A DNA stretch of 37,960 bases from JAFGJQ01 sp964586145 (GCA_964586145.1 CAZPHH010000046.1:1-37960), one strand, 5' to 3'. Positions 22,771-32,282 are shown, numbered from the stretch's first letter. Notes: generated from the letters alone by a model not told the origin. Program-made: numbers and translations.

Positions 22771-25700
22771 TTACGGCGCCCACACGTGGAGGGTATTGCC
22801 TTCCTGCAGCACCAGTCCCACGTCGCACAGCACCGTCCGGCGCACCCGTTCGAACTCGCCCAGCTCCAGCACGCCGCCGACCGCCGCCGGCCGGCCCCCC
22901 TCCGCCAGATCGAAGAAGTACGCCTTGAATCCCTCACGCCTGGCCCGCCCGGGCCAATGAACGGCCACCACGTGCCGCTCGGCAACGAACCGGTCCTGGA
23001 AGTTCGGACGTTCCACCCCGCTCAGCTCCCAGAGCAGTCGACCGTCCAGATTGTCCACCTCGCACACCTGACGCTCCGACGTCAGGAGCAGTCGCCCGTC
23101 CACCAGGTGCGCCCGTGGGGCGTCGAAGGCGCCGCGCACCGGTGACGGGGCCGACCAGATCGGGCGGCCGTTGTCCAGGCTCACTTTCTCCAGCAACCCC
23201 GACGCCGTGGCAAAGCAGAGGCCGTCCACGTCTGCGCACACCGTGGCGGGGAGCACCACGCGGTCCAGCCTCCGCTGCCAGAGCAACTGGCCCGAAGACA
23301 CGTCAAAGGCGCAGAGATTCCGCGGCGTCACCGCAATGGCCTTGCCGTCCAGCGACAGGGCGGAAGCGACAACGACCTCGTTGACCGGCGGACGAAGCTG
23401 CCGGCCCCGATCCCCGGTTTGAGCATCCAGCACCTCGAGCACCGGCCGGCCCAGGCGCGCCGCCCGCACGATGACCCACGCCTCGGACATGTTCACGTCG
23501 CCGACCGCTTCGCCCTCAATCTGCCGGCGCCAGACCACGCGCCCGTCGCGCACGTCCAGGCACACGGTCTGTCCGTCCTCCTGCACGCAGACCAGCCGGT
23601 CGTTTCCGTATCCGAACGCACGAAATTCCGTGAACTGCTCGTGATCGGTGTTCGGATCCAGCAGGTCGGCCGGGTACACCCCATAGCTCCAGCGCACGGT
23701 CCCTGTGGAAGCGTCCACGGCCAGCACCTGGTGCCGCGTGGCCACAACCGCCACGTCGTCCGTGGCCAGCAGCAGCTCCGGCGCCATCCGGCAGGGCGCG
23801 GGCGTGGGCCAGACGGGTTGATTCCCGGCGCCGAAGGCCTGGATGCCGGATTCCACAAAGACGTAATACTGCCGCCAGGACGCCCGCCGCGTGTCGGTGA
23901 AGCGCGGGGCCAGCAGCGTCAGTTCCGACAAGAACGTGCGGGGAGCCAGAGCGATCAACGGCGGACCCAGGGCCGGCCGCGGCGGTTCCAACGGTCCCCA
24001 CTGCGCATGCAGGCGATCGCGGCACACGGCGAAGTCGAGCCGCTCTCCGTCGACCTCGAACCGGTACAACGGAAACTGCCGGGCGCCCCGGACCATCCAG
24101 CGGAACGCCGATTCGTGCCGCCCATCCTGCACGTACGCATCCGCCAGCGCCCGGATCACCGCGGGCGTGTCCACCGTCGTCGCGTAGCGGGCCAGCGCCG
24201 CGCGAAACGCCTCTGCCGCACCGGTCGCGTCGCCCTGGCCCGCCAGCCGGCGCCCCTTCTCCACCAGCGCCACCCCGGCCGCCTGCGAATTCGGATACGT
24301 GTCCGTCACGCGATCGAGCAGCCCGACCTCTCCCGTGCGATCGGCCGCCGCCAGAAGCTCCCGGGCCTCGCGCTCACACGCGGCGTACACGTCCGGGCCG
24401 TGCCATTCCATCAGTCGGGCAACGTGCCGCCGGGCCAGCTCGCCGGCCGGCTCCGACGCCGCCGACACGTGCTCACGCAGCGAGCGATCGGCGATCACCT
24501 GCTGGTACAGCGCCACGGCCTCCCGGATCCGGCCCGCAGATTCATCCCACGCCGCCTGTGTCAATCGCCGGCGAACGTGAGCATCCACATCGGGCGGCGT
24601 CTCGGTCGCGACCGCGAAGAGTCGGCTCAACACGACCGGGTCCACGCCTTCGCGACTCTGCAACCTGGCCGCAAAACGCAGACTGTCCTCGAACAGACGG
24701 CGCTTCACATCCGCACGCATGGGTCCGGCAAACCCGCCGGCCCGACGAACCGCCTCCTCCACCGCCGCCGCGCCCTCCCCGTCGCGACCCAGCCGAAATG
24801 CAACGTCCGCCAGATCCAACGCGGCGCCGGGATCCTGCGGACGCGCATGGAACTCCGCCTCATGCCGGGCCCACACGTCCGCCCGCCGCGCGTAGACACG
24901 CACGCCGTCGAACGCGGCCACCACCAGTTGATCCGGCATCGGCAGCAGGTTGCCGCCCAGCCCCTCGTCCCACGCAACCGATTTCAGGTCACCCGCCGCC
25001 AAGTCCACTCGGCAGAGGCCGGCACTCGTCGGAATGAGCAACTCCGTTTCCGTCAGCGCCGCATAGCCTGTAATCTCCGCCTCTGCCGGCCACGGCGCCG
25101 TCCACATCAGGGCCGCTTCAGCCAGGTCGTAGCAGAACGCCCCGGCCGCCCCGAGCCCGTACAGCCGCGACCCGCGAACACTCACCACCGCCCTGGCGTC
25201 GGCAAGCTCGCTCCGCGGAACAGACCGCACCAGCCCGCCGTCGGAGCGGTCCAGCACCAGGAGGCTCTCGCAATCCAACGGCAGCGCGATCAATCGATCC
25301 GGGACCGCGAACACGGGATTGAACTGCCACCCGCCCGCGACTTCGGCACGAGCCCCCTGGCCGCGGCCCCACTCCCGCCGCGACAGCGTGTCGTACGCGT
25401 GAACCCAGCGGACCTTTCCCCGATGCGGGCACACCGCCGCGACCACACCCAGACTGCTCTCCACGTACAGGACCCCGTCCACTAGGCTCGGAATGGACGT
25501 CGTGTTGCGCTGCCGGCCATACTCGCCCGTGGACGCACCGCACAGGTGCGCCCGGGACATCCGCCGGCCCGTCTCGGCGTCAAACCGGCAGAGAATCGCA
25601 TCCTCAAAACCGAACGATCGCTGCCGCCGCACCACGACGTACACATTCCCGCCCGTCACCAGCGGCGCTCCGTCGAATCGCACCTCAACGAAGCCCTCGG

Positions 25701-26919
25701 CCAGGTCCGCCCCGTCGGCCCGCCAAAGCTCCCGCCCGTCGTCCGCGTGAAGGCAAACCAATCGGCTGACGTGCGGCCGCTCGAGCCCGACGCCCCAGCC
25801 GATGTCCGGCTCCGCGTGGATCACCGCGTACACGCGATCGCCCGCGGCACACGGCGCGGACCAGGGTACGGAGCGGCGCAGCGAGCCCCACGACTCCGCG
25901 AAATCCGCCGGCACCCCCCGGTACCGCCAGAGGAGCCGGCCCGTGCGCGCATCCGCCGCCCAGACGGACGATCCGTCCGCCACCGTCAGGCGTCCGTCTG
26001 TCACGATGGGAAACGCCACGCTCGCCGCCGAGTCGTGATTGATGTCCTCGGTGGCCGCATCTGAACCTCCGGATGCGTGAAAGAGAAGACCGAGATCATC
26101 CGGATCAAATGCAACCGCGCGATCGCGGGCCGGACCGCCGCCGTACGCCGGCCAGTCGAAAGCGTGTTCCGCGGCCGTTTGCGGTCGAAACGCGGAAAGG
26201 CACTGCTCCACGACGGACGCCAGCGGCTGCACGTTGCCCAACCACCGGACGTTTGAGGCGCCGTCCTGCACCTCTTCCACGGTCTGCCGGGCGGCCTCGC
26301 TCTGACCCATCAGGGCCAGGGTGACCGCCAGCCGCGGCGCCATCGTCTCGCGGAGCGAAGCGCGGTCCGGGTGCAGATCCAGCAGGCGGCGGTAGATCGA
26401 CTGCGCCAGCGCGAACTCGCCCGACGAAAGGGCCAGCTCCGCCGCCGTCTCGCCGGTGGCAACGCCCGACTCCGTGCAAAAGTACTCGTCGAAGAGGTCC
26501 AGCAGCGCGGGCAGATCGAACCGCACCCCCGCACGCTCCAGGCCTTGTCGAGCCTCGTCTTCGTAGAGCGCACGATAGGCAGCGAGTCCCGCCGGCGGCC
26601 ACAGGGCCACCGTGCGGCTGACCGCCAGGCGGACCGGTATGTAGAGAGCCGGGCCCGCCCGGACCAGCGTGTCGCCATGTGACCGCGACGCTTCCTGGAG
26701 AGTCCGCGCCGCCTGAGACCACTGCTGCACCTCGGCAAGCGACCCGGCCGCCGAGAGAGCTTCACGGGCCTCCAGACTTTCATTGAGGTACGTGTCCGCA
26801 ACCGCCTCGACCGGCTGCGTGGCCGGCGGCGGTTCATCCGCCCGGGCGGGCACCAGGGCCGCTCCGACCAGCAGCACAGCCGGAAACAAGCAACGACACA
26901 TCGAATGGAGCCTGTTCAT
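22771..26919 (-). CDS. Large secreted PQQ-like beta-propeller protein
   Basis: The 1382-residue protein has a Sec signal peptide ('CLFPAVLLVGAALVPARADEP'). A helical TPR-like region follows (about 35-240), then a first propeller with PQQ/BamB-type blades such as 'SSVWAADARTGRLLWRYRG' and 'LVCLHADDGRELWRADG'. Next is a helical middle part with tetratricopeptide-like segments (around 690-900), and a second propeller with 'HQVLAVDASTGTVRWSYG', 'VCLDVRDGRVVWRRQ' and 'LCAFDVSSGQLLWQRRL'. It ends 'LQEGNTLHVWAP'. Blade Trp and Asp-x-x-x-Gly patterns are clear, but no quinone-dehydrogenase active site is visible, so it is probably a periplasmic scaffold. ATG 26919 is preferred over a TTG six codons upstream. 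It follows mtnP by 43 bases and is probably cotranscribed with it. Confidence 0.85.
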   Translation of the reverse strand: MNRLHSMCRCLFPAVLLVGAALVPARADEPPPATQPVEAVADTYLNESLEAREALSAAGSLAEVQQWSQAARTLQEASRSHGDTLVRAGPALYIPVRLAVSRTVALWPPAGLAAYRALYEDEARQGLERAGVRFDLPALLDLFDEYFCTESGVATGETAAELALSSGEFALAQSIYRRLLDLHPDRASLRETMAPRLAVTLALMGQSEAARQTVEEVQDGASNVRWLGNVQPLASVVEQCLSAFRPQTAAEHAFDWPAYGGGPARDRAVAFDPDDLGLLFHASGGSDAATEDINHDSAASVAFPIVTDGRLTVADGSSVWAADARTGRLLWRYRGVPADFAESWGSLRRSVPWSAPCAAGDRVYAVIHAEPDIGWGVGLERPHVSRLVCLHADDGRELWRADGADLAEGFVEVRFDGAPLVTGGNVYVVVRRQRSFGFEDAILCRFDAETGRRMSRAHLCGASTGEYGRQRNTTSIPSLVDGVLYVESSLGVVAAVCPHRGKVRWVHAYDTLSRREWGRGQGARAEVAGGWQFNPVFAVPDRLIALPLDCESLLVLDRSDGGLVRSVPRSELADARAVVSVRGSRLYGLGAAGAFCYDLAEAALMWTAPWPAEAEITGYAALTETELLIPTSAGLCRVDLAAGDLKSVAWDEGLGGNLLPMPDQLVVAAFDGVRVYARRADVWARHEAEFHARPQDPGAALDLADVAFRLGRDGEGAAAVEEAVRRAGGFAGPMRADVKRRLFEDSLRFAARLQSREGVDPVVLSRLFAVATETPPDVDAHVRRRLTQAAWDESAGRIREAVALYQQVIADRSLREHVSAASEPAGELARRHVARLMEWHGPDVYAACEREARELLAAADRTGEVGLLDRVTDTYPNSQAAGVALVEKGRRLAGQGDATGAAEAFRAALARYATTVDTPAVIRALADAYVQDGRHESAFRWMVRGARQFPLYRFEVDGERLDFAVCRDRLHAQWGPLEPPRPALGPPLIALAPRTFLSELTLLAPRFTDTRRASWRQYYVFVESGIQAFGAGNQPVWPTPAPCRMAPELLLATDDVAVVATRHQVLAVDASTGTVRWSYGVYPADLLDPNTDHEQFTEFRAFGYGNDRLVCVQEDGQTVCLDVRDGRVVWRRQIEGEAVGDVNMSEAWVIVRAARLGRPVLEVLDAQTGDRGRQLRPPVNEVVVASALSLDGKAIAVTPRNLCAFDVSSGQLLWQRRLDRVVLPATVCADVDGLCFATASGLLEKVSLDNGRPIWSAPSPVRGAFDAPRAHLVDGRLLLTSERQVCEVDNLDGRLLWELSGVERPNFQDRFVAERHVVAVHWPGRARREGFKAYFFDLAEGGRPAAVGGVLELGEFERVRRTVLCDVGLVLQEGNTLHVWAP

Positions 26920-26962
26920 CGAACGGATTTCACTCAACGGCCCGCAACCGGGTCACGCCTCA

Positions 26963-27841
26963 TCATCGGGCCTGTAGGAACTGCCGACCGAGCAGCGGTG
27001 CCAGGCGCTTCACCACGTCCGGATTCACCTTGTTCCGGTCGGACCAGATGCCGAGTTCCAGGGCGTGCCACGCATCGCAGTCGGCGACGGGTTCGCGCGC
27101 CAGCTTCGCCACCGTGGCCCGGATCAGAGTGATGGCGTTGTCCGTGGCCCGCTTGAGGTTGCCGAGAATTTCCTCCAGAAGCTTCTGACGATCGCCGCCC
27201 TCGTGCGGACGCCAGCAGTCGTAGTCGGTCGGCAGGGCGATCAGGGCGTAGGCCATCTCCGCCTCCCGGGCCAGTTTGGCTTCCGGCATGCAGGTCATCC
27301 CGATCAGATCACCGCCCCAGCCGCGATGCATGTGCGACTCCGCCTGCGTGGAAAACTGTGGACCCTCCATGCACACGTACGTTCCGCGCGGATGGACCGT
27401 CGTGGACACGCTGTCCGCGACGGAGAGAATCACCCGGCGCAGCGCCGGGCAGAACGGCTCGGCAAACTCCACGTGCGCCACCAGCCCTTCGTCAAAGAAC
27501 GTGCCGGGCCGGCGGAAGGTCTTGTCGATCACCTGGTCGCAAACCACCAGATGACCGGGTTCGATTTCGTCCCGCAGGCTGCCCGTCGCCCCGCTGGCAA
27601 TCACCGTGTCCACCCCCAGCATCTTGAGCGCGAAGAGGTTCGCGCGGTAGGGGACGGCCGACGGGTTCAACAAGTGTCCGTCCCCGTGACGGTTCAGGAA
27701 CACGACGTCCGCGTTCTCCCATTTCGCACGGAGGAACGGCCCGCTGGGCCGCCCGAACGGCGTGTCCAGCTCAATCGCGTCGCCCTTCTGGGAGGCGGAC
27801 AGCGCCGCGCCCAGTCCCGTGCCGCCGATGATGCCGATCAT
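26963..27841 (-). CDS. mtnP: S-methyl-5'-thioadenosine phosphorylase
   Basis: The 292-residue member of the PNP/MTAP family cleaves methylthioadenosine with phosphate to adenine and methylthioribose-1-phosphate. Seen are 'MIGIIGGTGLG' at the N-terminus, the phosphate-binding 'FLNRHGDGHLLNPSAVPYRANLFALK', 'SGATGSLRDEIEPGHLVV', 'YVCMEGPQFSTQAES', 'IGMTCMPEAKLAREAEMAYA' and 'TDYDCW'. The last two are typical of MTA phosphorylases rather than plain nucleoside phosphorylases. An in-frame TTG would start ten codons earlier, but ATG 27841 has AGGGA six bases upstream. It lies 49 bases after a cysteine desulfurase gene, a plausible sulfur-metabolism pairing. Purine nucleoside phosphorylase activity is the main alternative. 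Confidence 0.92.
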   Translation of the reverse strand: MIGIIGGTGLGAALSASQKGDAIELDTPFGRPSGPFLRAKWENADVVFLNRHGDGHLLNPSAVPYRANLFALKMLGVDTVIASGATGSLRDEIEPGHLVVCDQVIDKTFRRPGTFFDEGLVAHVEFAEPFCPALRRVILSVADSVSTTVHPRGTYVCMEGPQFSTQAESHMHRGWGGDLIGMTCMPEAKLAREAEMAYALIALPTDYDCWRPHEGGDRQKLLEEILGNLKRATDNAITLIRATVAKLAREPVADCDAWHALELGIWSDRNKVNPDVVKRLAPLLGRQFLQAR

Positions 27842-27890
27842 AGGGGGTCCCTTCGGTTTCACGCTCTTCAATGAAGCCGGCCGTCATGGT

Positions 27891-29042
27891 CTAGCGCGAA
27901 TGCACGGGCGTCAACCGGGACACAATCTCGGGCATCAGGCCGATCACTTCCCGCACCTCGTCCGGCGTGCTGAACCGGGACAGGCTGAACCGGACCGATC
28001 CGTGCGCGTAGCGGGTGTCTACGCCCATCGCCCGCAGCACGTGCGACGGCTCCAGCGACCCGCTGCTGCAGGCCGCACCCGCGGATGCACACACGCCCCG
28101 TTCGCTCAACAACAGCAGAATGGTTTCGGCCTGCAGCCCCGCAAACCCGATGTTCGTGGTGTTGCCGATCCGCGGGGCCTCCGCGCCGTTCACCCGGGCC
28201 GACGGGACCGCTTCGCAGATCCCGCGTTCCAGCGTGTCGCGCAGATCGCGGGTCCGGTCCGCCTCCGCCGGCCCCTCCCGGACCGCCGCCTCCGCCGCCA
28301 CCCCCAGCCCGATGATCCCCGGCACGTTCTCCGTTCCCGCCCGAAGGTTTCGCTCCTGCCCGCCGCCGGTCAGCAGCGGCTCGAGCCGGCGTCGTTTCCG
28401 GACGTACAGCGCACCGACCCCCTTGGGGCCGTGCAACTTGTGCCCGGATACGCTCAGCAGCGACACCGGGACACGTGACACGTCTATGGGAACCTTCCCC
28501 GCGGCCTGTACCGCGTCGACGTGCAAGGGCACTCCGCGATCGAGCGCGATCGCCGCGACGCGATCGATATCGAACAACACCCCCGTTTCGTTGTTCGCCC
28601 ACATGACAGATAACAGACCCGTGTCCGCCGTCAGCACGGACGCGAGCGCGTCCAGATCCAGCCGACCCAACCCGTCCACCGGCACTGTCTCCACGGGGCG
28701 CCCTTCACGCTTCAACCGGTCGGCCAGCTTTCGAACGGCGCTGTGTTCCACGTCCGAGATCACCAGCTTCGGCCGGTCAGATGTTGCGTTGAGTGTACCC
28801 CGAACGGCCAAGTGGATGGCCTCCGTCCCACCGCTGGTAAACACGATCTCGCGCGCATCCGACCCGATCAGGGCCGCTACCTGTTCCCGGGCGCACTCGA
28901 TCCGATGTCGGACACCCTGCCCGAACGCGTGCAGGCTGGAGGGATTGGCATACTGGTCGCGCAGAAACGGCAGCATCGCTTCCACCACCGCCTCCAGCGG
29001 CTGCGTCGTTGCGTTGTTGTCGAAGTAGAGATATCGGACCAT
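27891..29042 (-). CDS. Cysteine desulfurase (NifS/IscS family)
   Basis: The 383-residue class V PLP enzyme takes sulfur from cysteine for Fe-S clusters or thio-modification. Motifs seen: 'YFDNNATTQP' at the N-terminus, 'YANPSSLHAFGQ', 'VFTSGGTEAIHLAV', 'WANNETGVLFDI', 'HVDAVQAAGKVPIDV', the PLP Lys202 in 'SVSGHKLHGPKGVGALY', and Cys325 in 'SAGAACSSGSLEPSHVL', which accepts the persulfide. The Cys loop 'GAACSSGS' is of the group I (NifS/IscS) type, not SufS. No IscU, IscA or tRNA thiolase gene is next to it, so the sulfur acceptor is unknown. It heads a probable operon with mtnP and the propeller gene and is divergent from fliM. Confidence 0.95.
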   Translation of the reverse strand: MVRYLYFDNNATTQPLEAVVEAMLPFLRDQYANPSSLHAFGQGVRHRIECAREQVAALIGSDAREIVFTSGGTEAIHLAVRGTLNATSDRPKLVISDVEHSAVRKLADRLKREGRPVETVPVDGLGRLDLDALASVLTADTGLLSVMWANNETGVLFDIDRVAAIALDRGVPLHVDAVQAAGKVPIDVSRVPVSLLSVSGHKLHGPKGVGALYVRKRRRLEPLLTGGGQERNLRAGTENVPGIIGLGVAAEAAVREGPAEADRTRDLRDTLERGICEAVPSARVNGAEAPRIGNTTNIGFAGLQAETILLLLSERGVCASAGAACSSGSLEPSHVLRAMGVDTRYAHGSVRFSLSRFSTPDEVREVIGLMPEIVSRLTPVHSR

Positions 29043-29251
29043 CCGCCTGATCGTAGCCCCGCCGTCGGCCCGGGACCAGCCGCGGTGCGTTTCCGGTTGA
29101 AGGCCGGACCCCGGGTTGTCCGAAAGCCCCGGGGCGGAACTTCACCCGATTCCTTTCGGGCTGCGGTTCAAGACCGCCTGTCCACTGTCCGATAAACACC
29201 TGCACGGACCCCGTGCGCCCGGGCACGCAGGCCCGGCACGACCAGGCAACA

Positions 29252-30253
29252 ATGGCAGACGTACTCGATCAAAGCGAAGTGGATGCCCTGCTGGCGGCGA
29301 TGGACGCCCAGGAGTCGGAGGACGCGCCGATCGACATCGGGCGGCCCGCCCAGACGACGAAGGACGTACGCACGTACGACTTCAAGCGTCCGGAGCGGGT
29401 CTCCAAGGACCAGATGCGGGCCCTGGAGAGCATCCACGAAGGCTTCGCCCGAAGCCTGGGCGCCGCCATGTCCGGCCTGCTCCGCACCATCATCGAGGTG
29501 CGGGTCGCCACCATCGAACAGCTCACATACAGCGAGTTCATCCACTCGCTGCCCAACCCCACGAACTTCAACCTGCTCAGCGCCGAGCCGCTCGAAGGCC
29601 AGATGTGCCTGGAAATCAGCCCGCTGATCATCTACCCCATCATCGACCGGCTGCTCGGCGGCACGAACTCCACGCTCTTCATCCCGCAGCGGCCGCTGAC
29701 CCTGATCGAACTGAGGCTGGTCGGCCGGATCATCGACCGGGCCCTGAACTGCCTCACCGAGGTCTGGTCAAACCTGGTGCCCGTGAAGTTCAAGCTGATG
29801 GAGACGGAAAGCAACCCCCACCTGGTCCAGATCGTCGCCCCGAACGAAGTGGTGGTCGTGATCGGGTTTGAGCTGAAAATGACCCAGCGGGCGGGCACCA
29901 TGAGCCTCTGCATTCCGTTCAACGTCATCGAGCCGGTGGTGTCCAAGCTGGCCACCCAAGGCTGGCTGGCCTACCAGCGGCGGGCGAACGTCGAGGACCG
30001 TTCCCAGGACATCGTGGATTCCCTCCAGGACGCGAAGGTCGACATCACCGTCTACCTGGGTGAAACGGAGGTCACCGTCGGCGAGCTCCTGAGCCTCCAG
30101 GCCGGCGACATCATCCAGACCCTCAAGCCCGCCACCTCCGATCTGATTCTCCAGGTGGAAGGCAAGAACAAATTCGCCGGCCGCCTGGGCAAACACAAGG
30201 ACAGCCGCGCCCTCAAAATCACCCGCACCGCCGAGATCGGCGAAAAACTGTAG
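29252..30253 (+). CDS. fliM: Flagellar motor switch protein FliM
   Basis: The 333-residue protein has the three parts of FliM. The N-terminal CheY-binding peptide is 'VLDQSEVDALLAAMDAQ', the usual L-S/D-Q-x-E-I/V-D-A-L-L. The middle CheC-like domain is about 45-240 ('YDFKRPERVSKDQMRALESIHEGFARSLGAAMSGLLR', 'FNLLSAEPLEGQMCLEISPLIIYPIIDRLLGG'). The C-terminal SpoA domain runs from about 255 ('VDITVYLGETEVTVGELLSLQAGDIIQT'). The start is placed at ATG 29252. FliM forms the C-ring that reverses rotation on CheY-P binding. No other flagellar or chemotaxis gene is in the window, which is unusual, since fliM is normally next to fliN, fliL or fliP. Confidence 0.95.
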   Translation: MADVLDQSEVDALLAAMDAQESEDAPIDIGRPAQTTKDVRTYDFKRPERVSKDQMRALESIHEGFARSLGAAMSGLLRTIIEVRVATIEQLTYSEFIHSLPNPTNFNLLSAEPLEGQMCLEISPLIIYPIIDRLLGGTNSTLFIPQRPLTLIELRLVGRIIDRALNCLTEVWSNLVPVKFKLMETESNPHLVQIVAPNEVVVVIGFELKMTQRAGTMSLCIPFNVIEPVVSKLATQGWLAYQRRANVEDRSQDIVDSLQDAKVDITVYLGETEVTVGELLSLQAGDIIQTLKPATSDLILQVEGKNKFAGRLGKHKDSRALKITRTAEIGEKL

Positions 30254-30326
30254 CCGTCCCGTACGAAGCCCAGACCATGCTTCCCTTGCCGCGACCCGGT
30301 CCGCGCGCTATGCTGCAGCAACCGAC

Positions 30327-31151
30327 ATGGAACCGGACTCGACAAACCCGCTTCCCGCAGAGCTTCCGCCGCAGCTTCCGCCGCTGCTGCCGGACGCGCT
30401 CGGCGAAGCCCAGCCGTCCATCCCCTGGGCACGGCCCGCGCCGCCGCCCTCCGTCCGCACACCCACGGGATGGGATCTGTTGATCGCCCTCGCGCTGATT
30501 TGGGGCTTTGAGCTGGGCGGCGGTTTCGGAATCGGGGTTGCCCTGATGGTGGCGAACCCCGGATCGGACCCAACCGACGTTCTCACGCAGCACCCGGTCC
30601 TTATGCTGTCGCTCAGCCTGATATCTCTCGTCTTCGCCGTGGTCGTTGCCTGGTACTTTCTCTGCCGCAAGTACCGCAACCGGATCGCGGAAGAATTCGC
30701 CCTCAGGGCGGTCCGGCTCCGGAGCATCCTCGTTTCGATTCTGCTCGCGGTGGGCGGGATGCTGGTGGCTGTGTGCCTGATCGGCGACCAGGAGCCGGGC
30801 GATTCGCCGCTGTCGCAGATGGTGAGCACGCCGCTCGGCGCGCTGGCCTTCATGGCCATGGCCGTGATTGTCCCGCCGCTGGAAGAGCTTTACTACCGGG
30901 GGTTTCTCTACTCCGTGCTCAAGAAGTACACCGGTACGGTTGCCGCCGTCATCATCGTGTCCGCCTGGTTCGCCGGCATGCACGCATTTCAGTTAGCCGG
31001 TGAGTGGACCGGCCTGGCGATCGTGGCCGTCATGGGCACTCTCTGGACGCTTCAGCGATGCCTGACCCGATCGCTGATCCCCTCCATCGTGACGCACTGG
31101 CTGTACAACGCGATGGTCGTCTTCGTAGCACCCTTGCTGATTTCACCCTGA
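30327..31151 (+). CDS. CAAX-type intramembrane protease (CPBP/ABI family)
   Basis: The 274-residue membrane protein begins with a Pro-rich cytosolic tail (about 1-50), followed by about seven hydrophobic helices. The CPBP metalloprotease motifs are intact: Glu186-Glu187-x-x-x-Arg191 in 'PLEELYYRGFLYSVL', His219 in 'WFAGMHAF', and His257 in 'SIVTHWLYNAMVV'. Bacterial members act as membrane proteases in immunity, processing or protein sorting; the substrate here is unknown. It starts 73 bases after fliM on the same strand and converges on the DUF4382 lipoprotein gene. Motif spacing and length are typical of the family. Confidence 0.92.
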   Translation: MEPDSTNPLPAELPPQLPPLLPDALGEAQPSIPWARPAPPPSVRTPTGWDLLIALALIWGFELGGGFGIGVALMVANPGSDPTDVLTQHPVLMLSLSLISLVFAVVVAWYFLCRKYRNRIAEEFALRAVRLRSILVSILLAVGGMLVAVCLIGDQEPGDSPLSQMVSTPLGALAFMAMAVIVPPLEELYYRGFLYSVLKKYTGTVAAVIIVSAWFAGMHAFQLAGEWTGLAIVAVMGTLWTLQRCLTRSLIPSIVTHWLYNAMVVFVAPLLISP

Positions 31152-31193
31152 GCAGCCCCTGCCGGGTGCGCCGTGACGCACAGATAATTCCGC

Positions 31194-32282
31194 TCAGGAA
31201 CTGCCGGATGAATCGAGATTCAGGGCGGCGTCCACCTCCTCCGTGGTCTGACCGGCCGTCACCATGACGCCCTCGACAACCGCATCCTCGTAGCCGGCCA
31301 GAGAAAACTCGACGGTGCACGTGCCCGGCGGCAGGCCGAGGACGGTGTACGTACCGTTTTCACCCGTTGCGGTCGACGTGACCTCCACATCCTCCTGATA
31401 CACCGTGACGGAAACCGCCGGCAGTGGGACACCCTCCGCATCCGTTACCGTGCCCGACACGTTTCCGGTCTGGACCAGGTTGACCATCCGCATCCCGTAT
31501 GCCGGCCGGAAGAGGAACTCGCGGATTTCGCCCGCGCCGTAGATGTGGCCGCCGGGCACGGGCTGGAACGCCCGGCCCAGATCCACGTCCAGCAGCAGCG
31601 TCGTCTCCTCGTCCGCCAGTATCTCGAACCACAGATGCAGTTTGATGCCCGACTCGTCGCCGCTGGGCACCCGCAGGGGGAACGCGCGGCCGTCGGTCAG
31701 GGTGATCTCTCCCTCGGTCACAAGGAGCCGAATCTGGTTGTACGTTCCCGCCGGAATCTCGGCGAGCGCCAGAACGTCCGTCTGGCCGTTGCGCAGTTGC
31801 AGCAGGTCAAACACCTGCTCGCCCTCGAACACGGTGATCCACTCGCCGTCCCCATCGCAAACGCCGTTGCTGTCGCAATCCTGGGATCCGCCGTCCCCGT
31901 CCGGCCCGGCGCCCTCGCCCTGGCCGTTGCCCATGCCGCCCTGCGCCGCTTCCTGCTGCCCAATGCCGTAGCCGTACGCGCCGGATGCGGAAACGCCGTT
32001 CGTGTCGATGTCATCGTCATCTACAATGCCATTCGTCCCGACATCCCCAACGCGATGCACCTCCACGCGGGTGACCGTCACCAGCGCCTCGGTGATAAAC
32101 TCGAACGGGAACGGTTTATCCGTGACCAGCACGCGCAACGAGCCGGTCTCCAGCGGCTGTTCCACCCCGTTGTCACTGGCGGGCGCACCGCCACCGGACG
32201 TGCAAGCCGGCACCAGAACGAGCAAGACCGCGGCGAATGCACAAGCGCCACCCACCAGCCATCCCGTGCGAATGGATGTCAT
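31194..32282 (-). CDS. DUF4382 lipoprotein with carboxypeptidase-like regulatory domain
   Basis: The 362-residue protein has a lipoprotein signal ending 'LVPAC' (Cys27). It continues with a DUF4382 domain (about 48-250) starting 'GSLRVLVTDKPFPFEFITEALVTVTRVEVHR' and including 'VFDLLQLRNGQTDVLALAEIPAGTYNQIRLLV'. A C-terminal CarboxypepD_reg-like beta-sandwich (about 275-355) contains 'GNVSGTVTDAEGVPLPAVSVTVY' and 'GTYTVLGLPPGTCTVEFSLAGYEDA'. DUF4382 is split by an acidic Gly/Asp-rich insert (about 85-150) that includes 'DCDSNGVCDGDG', a probable calcium-binding stretch common in planctomycete exoproteins. AAGGAGGA lies about eight bases before ATG 32282. It is probably anchored in a membrane and exposed; function is unknown. 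Confidence 0.87.
   Translation of the reverse strand: MTSIRTGWLVGGACAFAAVLLVLVPACTSGGGAPASDNGVEQPLETGSLRVLVTDKPFPFEFITEALVTVTRVEVHRVGDVGTNGIVDDDDIDTNGVSASGAYGYGIGQQEAAQGGMGNGQGEGAGPDGDGGSQDCDSNGVCDGDGEWITVFEGEQVFDLLQLRNGQTDVLALAEIPAGTYNQIRLLVTEGEITLTDGRAFPLRVPSGDESGIKLHLWFEILADEETTLLLDVDLGRAFQPVPGGHIYGAGEIREFLFRPAYGMRMVNLVQTGNVSGTVTDAEGVPLPAVSVTVYQEDVEVTSTATGENGTYTVLGLPPGTCTVEFSLAGYEDAVVEGVMVTAGQTTEEVDAALNLDSSGSS

Noticed and set aside
23419..25485. Plus-strand open frame of 688 codons inside the propeller gene
   Set aside because: The minus-strand frame has clear repeated propeller blades and a signal peptide; the plus frame is a His/Arg/Gln-rich shadow.
31166..31181. Hairpin GTGCG/CGCAC between the convergent CAAX protease and DUF4382 genes as a terminator
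   Set aside because: Only five pairs, no T tract on either strand; too weak to list as a feature.
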